Below, one piece after another: positions 55,963 to 64,000 of a stretch of 64,000 bases of DNA. Positions within the stretch are counted from its first letter, which is position 1, and every line of letters begins with the position of its first letter. The notes under the pieces were generated by a model that made no database searches, was not told the DNA's origin, and was given only the letters and a program-made list of their open reading frames with translations. A program made the translations under genes and the position numbers. The DNA comes from Pelagomonas calceolata (taxonomy: Eukaryota > Sar > Pelagophyceae > Pelagomonadales > Pelagomonadaceae): NCBI GenBank assembly GCA_918797485.1, contig CAKKNE010000005.1:2480001-2544000 (forward strand), in the 5' to 3' direction.

Positions 55963-56799
55963 ATGCGACGAAACCGCCGCGTCGCGCTCGCGCTGGCCGC
56001 GGCGGCCGCGCGCGCGATCCGCCCGACGCCGCGCGCGCCGCGGCCGCCGCGGCCCCGCCCAGGGCCGCGCGCCGCGCCCCGGGCCGCGGGCGCGGAGAAG
56101 CCGAACCTCGCGGCGGCCGACGTCCGCGGCCGCCTCGAGGCCATGAGCCGCCGCTTCGACCGCGACGCGACGGACCTGTTGAAGACGTGGCTGCCCGAGG
56201 ACGTCGACGCGCGCGCCGTCGGGCGCAGCCTGCGCTTCTACCTGCGCATCGTCGCCGTGTCCTTTTTGGTGAGGTGGTTCGTCGCCGAGCCGCGCTACAT
56301 CGAGTCGTCGAGCATGGCGCCGACCTTCTTACCGGGCGACCAGATCGCCGTCGAGAAGGTGTCGACGCTCGCGCGCCTGCCCGCGCCCGGCGAGGTCGTC
56401 CTCTTCCGGCCGCCCCGGAGCGCGCTCGACGCCGAGCGCCAGTCGGAGCTCGACCGCGCGGCGCGCCGCGGCGCGCCGCCGCCGCGCGACCGCACCCAGC
56501 AGCGGCGGCGCGACGTCTTCGTGAAGCGCGTCGTCGCGGGCCCCGGCGACGTCGTCGAGGTCCGCGACCGCGTCGTCTACGTCAACGGCGCGGCGGCGGC
56601 CGGCGCCGCGGCCGCGACGGCGCCGGCGTACACGCTCGAGCCCCGGCGCGTGCCGCCGGGCAGCCTCTTCGTCCTGGGCGACAACCGCAACCGGAGCTTC
56701 GACTCGCACGTCTGGGGCGCGCTGCCGCGCGAGAACGTCGTCGGGCACGTCATCCTGCGCTACTGGCCCCCGGGCCGCTTCGGGCTCGTGGAGCACTAG
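55963..56799 (+). CDS. Type I signal peptidase, thylakoid processing peptidase-like
   Basis: This 278-residue protein has a basic Ala/Pro/Arg-rich N-terminus of about 60 residues, fitting a plastid leader. A membrane helix (FYLRIVAVSFLVRWFV) follows. Next is the S26 catalytic box ESSSMAPTFLPGD with the nucleophile Ser, the Lys box FVKRVVAGPGDVVEV, and LGDNRNRSFDSHVWG. In plants the thylakoidal enzyme removes lumenal targeting peptides such as that of VDE, its divergent neighbour here. A mitochondrial IMP-type enzyme is less likely because of the long SPase-I insert between the boxes. Confidence 0.88.
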   Translation: MRRNRRVALALAAAAARAIRPTPRAPRPPRPRPGPRAAPRAAGAEKPNLAAADVRGRLEAMSRRFDRDATDLLKTWLPEDVDARAVGRSLRFYLRIVAVSFLVRWFVAEPRYIESSSMAPTFLPGDQIAVEKVSTLARLPAPGEVVLFRPPRSALDAERQSELDRAARRGAPPPRDRTQQRRRDVFVKRVVAGPGDVVEVRDRVVYVNGAAAAGAAAATAPAYTLEPRRVPPGSLFVLGDNRNRSFDSHVWGALPRENVVGHVILRYWPPGRFGLVEH

Positions 56800-57047
56800 A
56801 TTTTTAAGGGGGGCCTTGTGTGACCCGTGCGTTCCCTAGTCGACGGGATATAGGCACTATGCTGGCGCGTGGGGCCCCCGTGCGGCGGTGGGGCGCCCGC
56901 CACCGAATACCGCGAACGTTGGGTTGGGCCGTCGCCCCGCGCACGAAGCTATCTCGCGGCCAGGCTTCGGCTAGTAGCTTTAGAGCTGGTTTATCTTAGC
57001 TTTGATCGATTCCAACATAGCCATCTTTAGCAGCCCCGGGAGGCGCT

Positions 57048-58541
57048 TTGAGGTTCAGGGCCAACAACAGCTTCGAGATGCGGGCCCCCCGGCGGCGGGG
57101 CGCAGCGGCGGCAATCCTGGCCGTGGGGTGCTGGTGCCACCAGGCGGCCGGCACGCCTACCTCTTCACCGAGCTCCTCGCCGAGCTCCTCGCCGACGTCG
57201 GCCCCGAGCGGCGCCGCGGCCGCCGCGGCCGCCGCGGGCGGCGGCGCGCGCGAGCTGCCGACCGGGCGGCGCCTGCAGGCACCGGACGTGCCGACGCCCT
57301 GGCCGACGGAATACGACCCGTTCAGGCCGACGGAATGGCCGACGACCGCGCCGACGCTCACGTCGAAGCCGACGGCGCACGAGTACCAGGACAACCTCGT
57401 GGCCTACTACCCGATGACGCGCGGCAAGCTGGACGACGCCCACGCGTCGGGATTCCACGGCAAAGCCAAGAAACCCGAGTACCCTGAGAGCGACATTATG
57501 GTTGCCGCGGATCTGCGGCAGACCGAGGCGCGCGACGGTCCCGAGGGCGACGCGGTGGCGCTCAACAACAGCAAGCACATCGAGCTGCCGGACAACGTGA
57601 CGAGGTCCATCTCCGGGGACCGGCCGAGGACGGTCTGTCTCTGGGCGCGGATCGACAAGTGGAAGAACAAAGCCCGGATCTTCGAGTACGGCAGGAAGGC
57701 GCCCCAGGGAGAGCTGTTCGGCCTGCGCACCTGGAACGTCCCGGGCGAGTTTGCGGTCGAAATGTCATGGAACGTTCGGAACCATTGGGACAATCGACAC
57801 GTCGTCCTGAGCACGAACGTCAGCATGGTGCCGGCGCCGACGCCGATGCCATTTGAGAGCCGCCGACTTGACGGCGCCGCCGGCGAGACGTCGTTCCCTA
57901 CGGCGGCCCCCACGCCGCAGAGCCCGTGGGTGAAGACGTGGCACCACTACTGCATGACGTACGCCGCGGAGCCGCACCCGAAGGAGAAAGATCGGTACCT
58001 CCCAGGGAACGTGACCCTCTACGTGGACGGCCGCAAGGAGGGGTTCTGGAAGAACGCGACCGTCAACACGAGCCTCGGCTCGCCGCTCTACATCGGCGCG
58101 GACATCCACGGCTCCGGAACGCTAGAGGGCGCCGTGGACGAGGTGTACGTCTACGACAAGGCTCTGGAGGCCTGGCAGGTCGAGGTGCTCCACGGCATCC
58201 TCAGTCCGCCGACGGTCGCGCCGTCCGCTGCGCCGACGCCGGTGCCGAGCCCAGCCCCGACCATGACACATGCCCCAAGCAACGCGCCGACCGAACTCTG
58301 CAGAGACTACCGGGTGAGCGGATTTTCGTGCCCCGATTCGGAAGGCGGGGATTTGAACGGCCACTACGAGTACGTCGCGATGACGAGCGACGGGCGGCCG
58401 ATCTACGCCTCCGCCAGCAGCACGCATTACCTCTTCTACGACGCGAGCTGCGGCGACGGCAGCGATGCGCCCTGGAGTAGCGGTTGGTTCGTTACACTGT
58501 CCCCCCGATCCCCGGCAATAAATTGCCTTTGCTTTGCTTAG
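57048..58541 (+). CDS. Secreted LamG/concanavalin-like lectin protein
   Basis: This 497-residue frame was taken from the first Met. MRAPRRRGAAAAILAVGCW is an alternative start with a better signal peptide. Ser/Pro and Pro/Thr stalks lead into a LamG-type jelly roll at about 115-385: NLVAYYPMTRGKLDDAHASG, RTVCLWARIDKW, TWHHYCMTYAAE, NVTLYVDGRKEGFW and EGAVDEVYVYDKALEAWQV. After another Pro-rich linker a short Cys module starts (CRDYRVSGFSCPDSEGGDLN, with YLFYDASCGDG). It stops soon after in sequence that no longer looks like it. The last module may be truncated or continue in an unrecognised exon. Confidence 0.75.
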   Translation: MRFRANNSFEMRAPRRRGAAAAILAVGCWCHQAAGTPTSSPSSSPSSSPTSAPSGAAAAAAAAGGGARELPTGRRLQAPDVPTPWPTEYDPFRPTEWPTTAPTLTSKPTAHEYQDNLVAYYPMTRGKLDDAHASGFHGKAKKPEYPESDIMVAADLRQTEARDGPEGDAVALNNSKHIELPDNVTRSISGDRPRTVCLWARIDKWKNKARIFEYGRKAPQGELFGLRTWNVPGEFAVEMSWNVRNHWDNRHVVLSTNVSMVPAPTPMPFESRRLDGAAGETSFPTAAPTPQSPWVKTWHHYCMTYAAEPHPKEKDRYLPGNVTLYVDGRKEGFWKNATVNTSLGSPLYIGADIHGSGTLEGAVDEVYVYDKALEAWQVEVLHGILSPPTVAPSAAPTPVPSPAPTMTHAPSNAPTELCRDYRVSGFSCPDSEGGDLNGHYEYVAMTSDGRPIYASASSTHYLFYDASCGDGSDAPWSSGWFVTLSPRSPAINCLCFA

Positions 58542-59283
58542 AGCTAGGGCGCCTAGCCCCACCGAGCCGTCCGTGACGAGTCGCGTCGACGGCGCGGGGT
58601 CTGCCTCCATAGGGGGGGGGACGCCAGGTCCTGAGCGAGTCTTAATCGATCCAAAATTACGTGCTTTTTCGCATGGAGCCTCCGAGAGGGGTCGGTAGCC
58701 CCGCCCTAGGTCAGGGGTCTGCACGGAGGTCGATGACGATGAGAGGGAGAGCTCCAAAGTCGTCAAAAACCCGTTTAGTAGGTTTAGCGGCGTGCCGGCT
58801 GCAGCTGCATGCGTTCAGCGCGGCGGATACAACGGTCTTTTAGGGTGCTGCAGCAAAGGTGATGACTTAGTGGCGGCTCTGGACGCCGTTCGGGCCGATG
58901 AAGGCAGCTTAGGAGCGAGCCGAATCACATCGTGCGGGTATTTTTTGCAGTCATCGGTCTGCCAAAACGCCAAATCCCGACGACCCCATCCCAAACTTTG
59001 TTAGGGGACGGGAATCGACCTGGTTAACCTTCGTTTTAGAAAATCCGGCGCATAGGACTGCGTTTATATTCGCTATGGAGCAATCCTAGTCTGGTGTCCC
59101 CCCCCATGCCTCCATACACCGACGGCGGCGATTCCCACACACGTGGTTTTTCAATCCTCTCTAGAGAAATTATGAGGGCGTACTGTCACGCGTCCCGTGG
59201 CCCAGGCAGCTCTAAGCAAAGCATCGCTACAAGGTCGCGTCGTCGCCAGGCGAAATGCCACCTCTCAAGGACGGACCCAGTGT
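58542..59283. other. Convergent intergenic region, AT-richer
   Basis: The 742-bp spacer between the LamG protein and the tRNA dihydrouridine synthase has clearly lower GC than its surroundings. It starts with a small palindrome, GCTAGGGCGCCTAGC, at 58546-58560. No gene, tRNA or known repeat is seen. The end of the LamG gene fades into it. Confidence 0.5.
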
Positions 59284-60579
59284 TCACACGAAAACAGGCC
59301 AGTTACTTCTTTTCCGCCGCTTCTTCCGCGACGCGTGGTTCCCGCAGTCGGCGCCGCCGTTCGCCGCGGCGCAGCACACCTGGCAGCACGACCGGACGCA
59401 GGCGTGCTTCGCCGGCTCGCCGCAGCCGCAGAGCCGCAGGTTCGCCCCCGCGACGGCGCGGCGCTGCCTCTCCGACGGCGGCCGCGGCTCGCGGCGCCGC
59501 GGCGCCGCCGGCGCGTTCGCGCGCATGGCCGCGTCCTTCGCCCGGCGGCGCTCGGCCCGGCCCCGCGCCAGGAGCGCCGCGTAGGCCGGCGCGTCCGGCG
59601 CGGCGCGGTCGCGCGCCCGCAGCGGGCCGGCGTCGTCCGGCAGGGCCGCCGCGAGCTCGGCCACGGTCCGCGCGGCCGCGACCGCCTCGCGCAGGTCGGC
59701 GTCGCGCGCCAGCGCGGCGTGGAGCATGGCGACGACGTGCGCGCGCGCCCACGAGACGGGCGCGGCCGCCGCGAGCGCGAGGTACGCGCGGCACGCCGCG
59801 GCCGCCGCGGGCCGCGGCGCCGGCGCCGCGGAGAAGAGCCAGGGGTCCGCGAGCAGCGCCTCGGCCGACATGACGGCCGCGCAGCCCGTCGCGCGCCGCA
59901 GCGCCGCGGCGTCCGCGGCGCGCCGCACGCCGCCGTTCGCCACGACCGGCACGGCCGCGCCGACCGCGGCGACGACCGCCCGCACGGCGGGCCAGCAGGC
60001 CTCCGCGAACGTCTTGCCCGCGCGCGTCCGCGCGTGCACGCAGACGGCGGCCGCGCCGGCGGCCACGAGCCGCTCCGCGAGCGCGACCGTCGCCGCGACG
60101 TCGACGTCGAGGCCCTCGGCGTCGCCGGCCGCGCGGCACCGGATCTTCGCCGTCGCCGGCAGGGGCGAGGCCTCGGCGACGGCGCGCACGGCGCGCGCGG
60201 CCCCGTCGTCGTCCAGGAACGCGCCGTAGCCCCCGCGCCGCGCGCAGGCCTGCGGGCAGCCCAGGTTCACGTCGATGGCGTCGCAGCCGCCCCGCGCCGC
60301 TATCTCCCGGGCCGCCGCCGCCAGCGTGGCGGGGTCGCCGCCGCCCAGCTGCGCGATCAGCGGCCGGTCCTCGGCGCACGCGTCGTCCGGCACGTGGTCC
60401 CGGCGGTACGCCGCGTCGCGGACGACGAGGTCCGCGTGGAGCATGGGCGTGTAGCACAGGTCGCAGCCGTGCCGCCTGACCAGCAGCCGGAAGGCGCGCT
60501 CCGACTGGTCGACCATCGGCGCGCAGACGGTGGCCGGGCTCCCGAGGGACCGCCACCAGGCCCACGGCTCGCGGGCCAT
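59284..60579 (-). CDS. DUS1: tRNA-dihydrouridine synthase, DUS1 type
   Basis: This 431-residue protein reduces uridine to dihydrouridine in tRNA using FMN and NADPH. Family motifs are APMVDQSERAFRLLVRRHG, CYTPMLHADLVV, IDVNLGCPQACARRGGYGAF with the catalytic Cys, TAKIRCR, VCVHARTRAGK and VVANGGVRRAADAAAL. The MVDQSE and CYTPMLHA forms are those of DUS1/DUS1L, which modifies positions 16/17. The C-terminus adds an Arg-rich linker and a Cys cluster (CGCGEPAKHACVRSCCQVCC) that may bind zinc. The start was taken at MAREPWAWW. Upstream in-frame sequence falls in a tandem repeat. Confidence 0.92.
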   Translation of the reverse strand: MAREPWAWWRSLGSPATVCAPMVDQSERAFRLLVRRHGCDLCYTPMLHADLVVRDAAYRRDHVPDDACAEDRPLIAQLGGGDPATLAAAAREIAARGGCDAIDVNLGCPQACARRGGYGAFLDDDGAARAVRAVAEASPLPATAKIRCRAAGDAEGLDVDVAATVALAERLVAAGAAAVCVHARTRAGKTFAEACWPAVRAVVAAVGAAVPVVANGGVRRAADAAALRRATGCAAVMSAEALLADPWLFSAAPAPRPAAAAACRAYLALAAAAPVSWARAHVVAMLHAALARDADLREAVAAARTVAELAAALPDDAGPLRARDRAAPDAPAYAALLARGRAERRRAKDAAMRANAPAAPRRREPRPPSERQRRAVAGANLRLCGCGEPAKHACVRSCCQVCCAAANGGADCGNHASRKKRRKRSNWPVFV

Positions 60580-60936
60580 GCCCCGCAGTGGATTGCTTTG
60601 GCTGCACGCTGTCGAGCCAAAAAGCTGTGTCGTCTGCTGCACGCTGTCGAGCCGTAAAAGCTGTGTCGTCGAGCCCTCCGCGCAGGAAGCTAGGCGACAG
60701 TAAGGTACTGTATAAGTTAAGTATAGTACTCTTATAACGGGTTTCTATGCCCGCACGATAAGAAAGCTCGGGTGGACCTCTCGGAGCCCGTCGTCGGACG
60801 AGCGATACGCGTGGTACTGGCCTTCCCGTCGCTGGACTCTGCTCTGAAATCCTGCGGACCGAGCAAAGCACATCGTGGAGGAGGGAAGTGCCGTAGTTCA
60901 TCCCAAATCGTGGAGGAGGGGGCTGCCGTCGTTCTC
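60580..60936. other. Divergent intergenic region
   Basis: The spacer lies between the DUS1-type gene and a Cys-rich gene. It contains a 35-bp tandem repeat, an AT-rich stretch near 60700-60735, and GCTAGGCGACAGTAAGG at 60690-60706, perhaps a decayed palindromic element. Confidence 0.5.
60601..60671. repeat. 35-36 bp tandem repeat upstream of DUS1
   Basis: Units at 60601-60635 and 60636-60671 share GCTGCACGCTGTCGAGCC and AAAAGCTGTGTCGTC, with one small difference in the middle. They lie 22-92 bp upstream of the DUS1 start. Confidence 0.85.
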
Positions 60937-63816
60937 ATGATCGCCTGGCGGTGGCGGTGCTTGTTCCTCAGCGCGGTGGTCGGGGGGCAGCGCCCCCCCC
61001 GCAGCGGGCCGAAGGCGCGGCGGTCCAAGGGGCGGCGCGACGGCGCGCGCCGGCTCGAGGACACGACCGTGCCGACGTCGAAGCCGACACTCTCGCCGTC
61101 GTTTGCCACGCACGTGCCGACGGCGGCGCCGACCTCGGTGCCGACGTCGCCGACGGCGGCGCCGACGGCCGTGCCGACGGCCAGGCCGACGTCGGAGCCG
61201 ACGCCCGAGCCGTCGAAGGTCCCGACGGGCGTTCCGACGGAGCAGGACCCGACGCCCGCGCCGACGTCACCGCCAAGCGCGGTGCCGACGTCGCCGACGA
61301 GCAATCCGACTCTCGTCCCGACGCCCGTCCCGACATCGACGCCGACGGCGGAGCCGACGCCGACGGCGTTTTCCCGCAAGCCGACCGGCGTCCCGACGAC
61401 GCCCCCTTCGGCCGAGCCGTCGTTCTCGCACCACCCGACATCCGTGCCGACGTCCCAACCTTCGCCCGTGCCCACGTTCACGCCGGCGTGCTGCGTCGAG
61501 CACCAATTTACCGAAACCGGGGAGGTGGAAGGCACGACGTGTAGCGGCGGCCGCTCGCCGTGGGACGCCGCCACCATGACCGAGCTGTGTACGGCGGGCT
61601 ATTCGGAGTACGGCGCGGCGGCGCCGCCCTTCCGCGATTGCAGGCAGGAGGCGATTGACTCGGGGAACTGCGGCGACACTGACTCGGGGAACTGGGGCCA
61701 ATCGTGCGAGGGTTGTTGGGATCACGACTACTGGGCGAACGTCGGCTACGAAGCGTGCCCCGACTGGGTGGTCGACGCCATGAACGCGGAGGGGGCCACC
61801 GGCGGCCAGTGCGCGGATTGGGTCCGCGACGGCTACTCGTATCCCTCCGGTTCGTGCGGGCACCACGCCTGGGGCGCCGATCGCGACGGATACTCCAAGT
61901 GCGCCTGGCTGGGTAGAGAGCCCTATCCCGAGGGCGACGCCGCCCTCCACGCGATGGGGGACGACGCCGGGTTGTGCTGCCCGGAGTATCCCTCCGGTTC
62001 GTGCGGGGACCACGCCTGGGGCGCCGATCGCGACGGATACTCCAAGTGCGCCTGGCTGGGTAGAGAGCCCTATCCCGAGGGCGACGCCGCCCTCCACGCG
62101 ATGGGGGACGACGCGGAGACGTGCTGCCCGGGCGAGGACTGGAGGTCGGCGAACGGCTGTCGCCAGGACTACTGCACGTCCACGGGCGACGACTGCTACG
62201 CCTCGATGGACTGGGGCGAGCCGGCGACCTGCTCAAACGGCTACACTCCGTCGCCGCCGAACCCGACTATGGACGACCCCGAGTACACGTGCTGCCCGAG
62301 CGCGACCAGCTGCGAGTACGTCGCCGGCCAGCCGTTCGTCCTCGTGGCGTTTGAGCCCGATCCAGCCACCCAGGCAATGTTGGGCCTGGCAGACGGGGAG
62401 TTCTCGGTGGGCCTGAATGATGCGGACAAAAACTACATCGCCGACGAGACTCCAAACGTCCACAGCAACACATTTGTCAGCACGCAAACGACGGAGGGCA
62501 CGAAGATGCTTCAGGTCTGTTCGAACCCGACGTGCTCCGACGGCAGCGCCGCGACGTGCTGCGACGTCGATGGAGACTGCGAGGACGGCGACGACGACTA
62601 CTGCTGCGGCGCAGACTACTACTGCTCGAACGACGGTGCCGAATACGCGGCGACCATGGGCGGCGTGCTCTGCTGCTCGCTCGGCCACGCGAACGGCGGC
62701 ATAACTTTCCCGGATATGCCGGACGAGTGGACGACGGACGCGACGCGGCCGCCGTCCATCGACGAGGACTTCCTCATCAACGTCGGTCTGCACGTTCACT
62801 GCCAAGAGTACGCGTCGGGGGTCAAGGCGATAGCGATCGGGAACGCGGGCTCCGCCGGGAGCTGGGTCGTCAACGGTGACGGGACAATTTCGCCGCATGA
62901 TGCCCCGCACCTCGTGCTCGTCTGGGGCGACTTCACCACGGCCTCGTGCTGGGAGTCCGCGACTGGGTACATGGACCCGCAACCGAACAACCTAGTCCTC
63001 ATGGACTCCGCGATGGCGCTCGGTTGCGAGGCCGCGAGAGAGGCCGATCCTGCTCAGATGTGCGCGCCGGTCTTCCGCGCGAGAGGCGTCGACTGCGATC
63101 ACGCCGGCCACGACCATGGCAGCGCCTGCGACGGCCTCCACCCCATGGCGGGCTGGACCGGTGAGGCTTGCAGCTGGGCGCACGGGGAGACGCACGGCTG
63201 CCCGGTCGCGAACGTGCCGCGGCACCGGTGGGAGTCCGACCTCTGGTCCTGCGACCAGCTGTGCGGGGAAATCGGCGGGCGGTGCAACCGCGCGGCGTAC
63301 ATGAGCAACAACCACTGCGGGTCGGACGTGACCGAGCAGTGGGAATTCTCGTGCTGGGACCACGTCAACGGAATGGGGGCATGGGTCGAGGACTTCGATC
63401 CGGAGCACGCGCTGTGCTGGTGCGAGGCCGACGACACGGACCACTGGTGGCACTACTACGACGAAGACGACGACGACGACGACGGGTTAGGCGGCGGCTC
63501 GGAGCTCGTCATGTCCGGCGGCCTCGTCGCGATTGGCCTCACGTTTACCGGAATCAGCATCGCTGCGATCGCAAATGCGGTCCAGGAACAATGCGCCTTG
63601 GGACCGACGATCGTCTACGAAGCTGGCACGACTCACCCCTACTACATCTCCCCAAATCTATGCTCCATCGGGACCAAGACCTACGCTTCGAAGACGACTG
63701 TCCGCGACGCGTCGCCGCGCAAGGTCTGCCGCAAGTTTTGCGAGGCAGCTTCAGAGAAGGGGAAACTTGCACTGAAGCACGTGCAGGGCCTCACTTGCTA
63801 CTGCAAAAGGAAGTAA
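60937..63816 (+). CDS. Large Cys-rich surface protein with Pro/Thr stalk and fresh internal duplication
   Basis: This is a 959-residue single-exon protein. The start MIAWRWRCLFLSAVVGG gives a signal peptide; an in-frame Met lies 165 bp upstream. A Pro/Thr/Ser stalk of about 130 residues follows. The extracellular body is Cys/Trp/Asp-rich, with many CC pairs. A 49-residue unit (YPSGSCG to DDAGLCCPE) is repeated once, almost identically. Toward the C-terminus an acidic Asp run precedes a membrane segment (LVMSGGLVAIGLTFTGISIAAI). A final Cys-containing tail has KVCRKFCEAASEKG and LTCYCKRK, loosely like a WSC end. It shares its stalk style with the receptor kinase and the LamG protein. The function is unknown; surface adhesion is plausible. 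Confidence 0.78.
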   Translation: MIAWRWRCLFLSAVVGGQRPPRSGPKARRSKGRRDGARRLEDTTVPTSKPTLSPSFATHVPTAAPTSVPTSPTAAPTAVPTARPTSEPTPEPSKVPTGVPTEQDPTPAPTSPPSAVPTSPTSNPTLVPTPVPTSTPTAEPTPTAFSRKPTGVPTTPPSAEPSFSHHPTSVPTSQPSPVPTFTPACCVEHQFTETGEVEGTTCSGGRSPWDAATMTELCTAGYSEYGAAAPPFRDCRQEAIDSGNCGDTDSGNWGQSCEGCWDHDYWANVGYEACPDWVVDAMNAEGATGGQCADWVRDGYSYPSGSCGHHAWGADRDGYSKCAWLGREPYPEGDAALHAMGDDAGLCCPEYPSGSCGDHAWGADRDGYSKCAWLGREPYPEGDAALHAMGDDAETCCPGEDWRSANGCRQDYCTSTGDDCYASMDWGEPATCSNGYTPSPPNPTMDDPEYTCCPSATSCEYVAGQPFVLVAFEPDPATQAMLGLADGEFSVGLNDADKNYIADETPNVHSNTFVSTQTTEGTKMLQVCSNPTCSDGSAATCCDVDGDCEDGDDDYCCGADYYCSNDGAEYAATMGGVLCCSLGHANGGITFPDMPDEWTTDATRPPSIDEDFLINVGLHVHCQEYASGVKAIAIGNAGSAGSWVVNGDGTISPHDAPHLVLVWGDFTTASCWESATGYMDPQPNNLVLMDSAMALGCEAAREADPAQMCAPVFRARGVDCDHAGHDHGSACDGLHPMAGWTGEACSWAHGETHGCPVANVPRHRWESDLWSCDQLCGEIGGRCNRAAYMSNNHCGSDVTEQWEFSCWDHVNGMGAWVEDFDPEHALCWCEADDTDHWWHYYDEDDDDDDGLGGGSELVMSGGLVAIGLTFTGISIAAIANAVQEQCALGPTIVYEAGTTHPYYISPNLCSIGTKTYASKTTVRDASPRKVCRKFCEAASEKGKLALKHVQGLTCYCKRK
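61840..62112 (+). repeat. 147-bp near-identical tandem duplication inside the Cys-rich gene
   Basis: The copy starting at 61840 is repeated from 61987. About 126 bp align with a single difference (C against G), changing one residue (GHH to GDH). The period of 147 bp keeps the frame and adds 49 residues. So little divergence points to a very recent duplication or gene conversion. Confidence 0.92.
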
Positions 63817-64000
63817 GCGACCCCTGTTCTCCCCCCTCCCTCTTCTTGACTGTTTGACAGTTTGCATCGGCAGCGCCGCCCTAGACGCCGCCCGTTCCGA
63901 AAGAAGCTTCCCCGCCCTACCTTCATCCAACCATTCGTAACTGCAGATTTCATGACCACTCCTAGTACTCCGCTGCATCAATAACTATGGGCCAGCGGAG
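63817..64000. other. 3' flank of the last gene
   Basis: A C/T-rich stretch (CCCCCCTCCCTCTTCTTGAC) follows the stop codon. No polyadenylation hexamer or further gene is seen before the window ends. Confidence 0.4.

Noticed and set aside
56800-57047. Possible structured RNA or tRNA between the signal peptidase and LamG genes
   Set aside because: No tRNA arm pattern or anticodon loop could be built from the sequence.
58546-58560. GCTAGG/CCTAGC palindrome after the LamG gene
   Set aside because: It lacks the TGTAAGA core and is not upstream of a start codon; probably chance.
59303-60901. Second long minus-strand frame over the DUS1-type gene
   Set aside because: It is frame-shifted relative to the conserved synthase and reads as Arg/Gly-rich shadow.

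Overview
This window looks like nuclear DNA from a small photosynthetic stramenopile, most likely a pelagophyte close to Aureococcus or Pelagomonas. This is an inference from four things. GC is very high and genes are packed on both strands, mostly with no introns or short ones. There is a violaxanthin de-epoxidase and several proteins whose N-termini resemble bipartite secondary-plastid presequences. There are many secreted or membrane proteins with Pro/Thr-rich stalks. Two introns, one with a clear 8-bp target duplication, look like introner DNA transposons of the kind reported from Aureococcus and Micromonas. I see no tRNA, rRNA, CRISPR array or virus-like element.

Layout. 1-10.4 kb: a giant DUF3638/DUF3645-type protein on the minus strand, running off the left end. 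10.6-16.2 kb: a CUE-domain protein, a PDZ protein with a repeat-bearing intron, a TPMT-like methyltransferase, and the GTPase DRG1, whose stop codon overlaps that of the methyltransferase. 16.7-25.8 kb: an SGNH hydrolase, a plastid S1-domain protein, a secreted OTU protease, a 2OG-oxygenase/NTF2-like/RluA triple fusion, and a receptor-like AGC kinase with a MAM-type ectodomain. 26.4-34.4 kb: a CPSF30 homologue with only three zinc fingers, a C-type lectin, a Maf/CoA-binding fusion interrupted by an introner, a plastid PDZ protein, a small spliced twin-CX9C protein, and an LRR/DPF/WW protein. 34.8-46.6 kb: CENP-S/MHF1, a glycosyltransferase-like protein, a CPBP protease, a PhyH-like dioxygenase, an acidic orphan, and a 1858-residue Sfi1-like centrin-binding protein built on a 73-residue super-repeat. 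46.7-64 kb: a small basic protein, a CIA30/PAN membrane protein, an OGFOD-like hydroxylase, a Cys-rich surface protein, an aldo-keto reductase, a DUF445 protein, VDE divergent from a thylakoid-type signal peptidase, a LamG-like lectin, a DUS1-type tRNA dihydrouridine synthase, and a Cys-rich membrane protein with a fresh tandem duplication.

The most striking unexplained signal is a 22-30 bp imperfect palindrome (arms near GCTAGCG and CACTAGC, core near TGTAAGA). It occurs about 13 times, never inside a coding region, and each copy lies roughly 67-270 bp upstream of at least one start codon. It behaves like a promoter-proximal element or a miniature palindromic repeat family. The genes do not form one pathway. 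Themes are plastid biogenesis and photoprotection, cell-surface recognition, RNA modification and processing, and centrin/kinetochore functions. Several convergent neighbours end within 20 bp of each other, so transcript ends must overlap.
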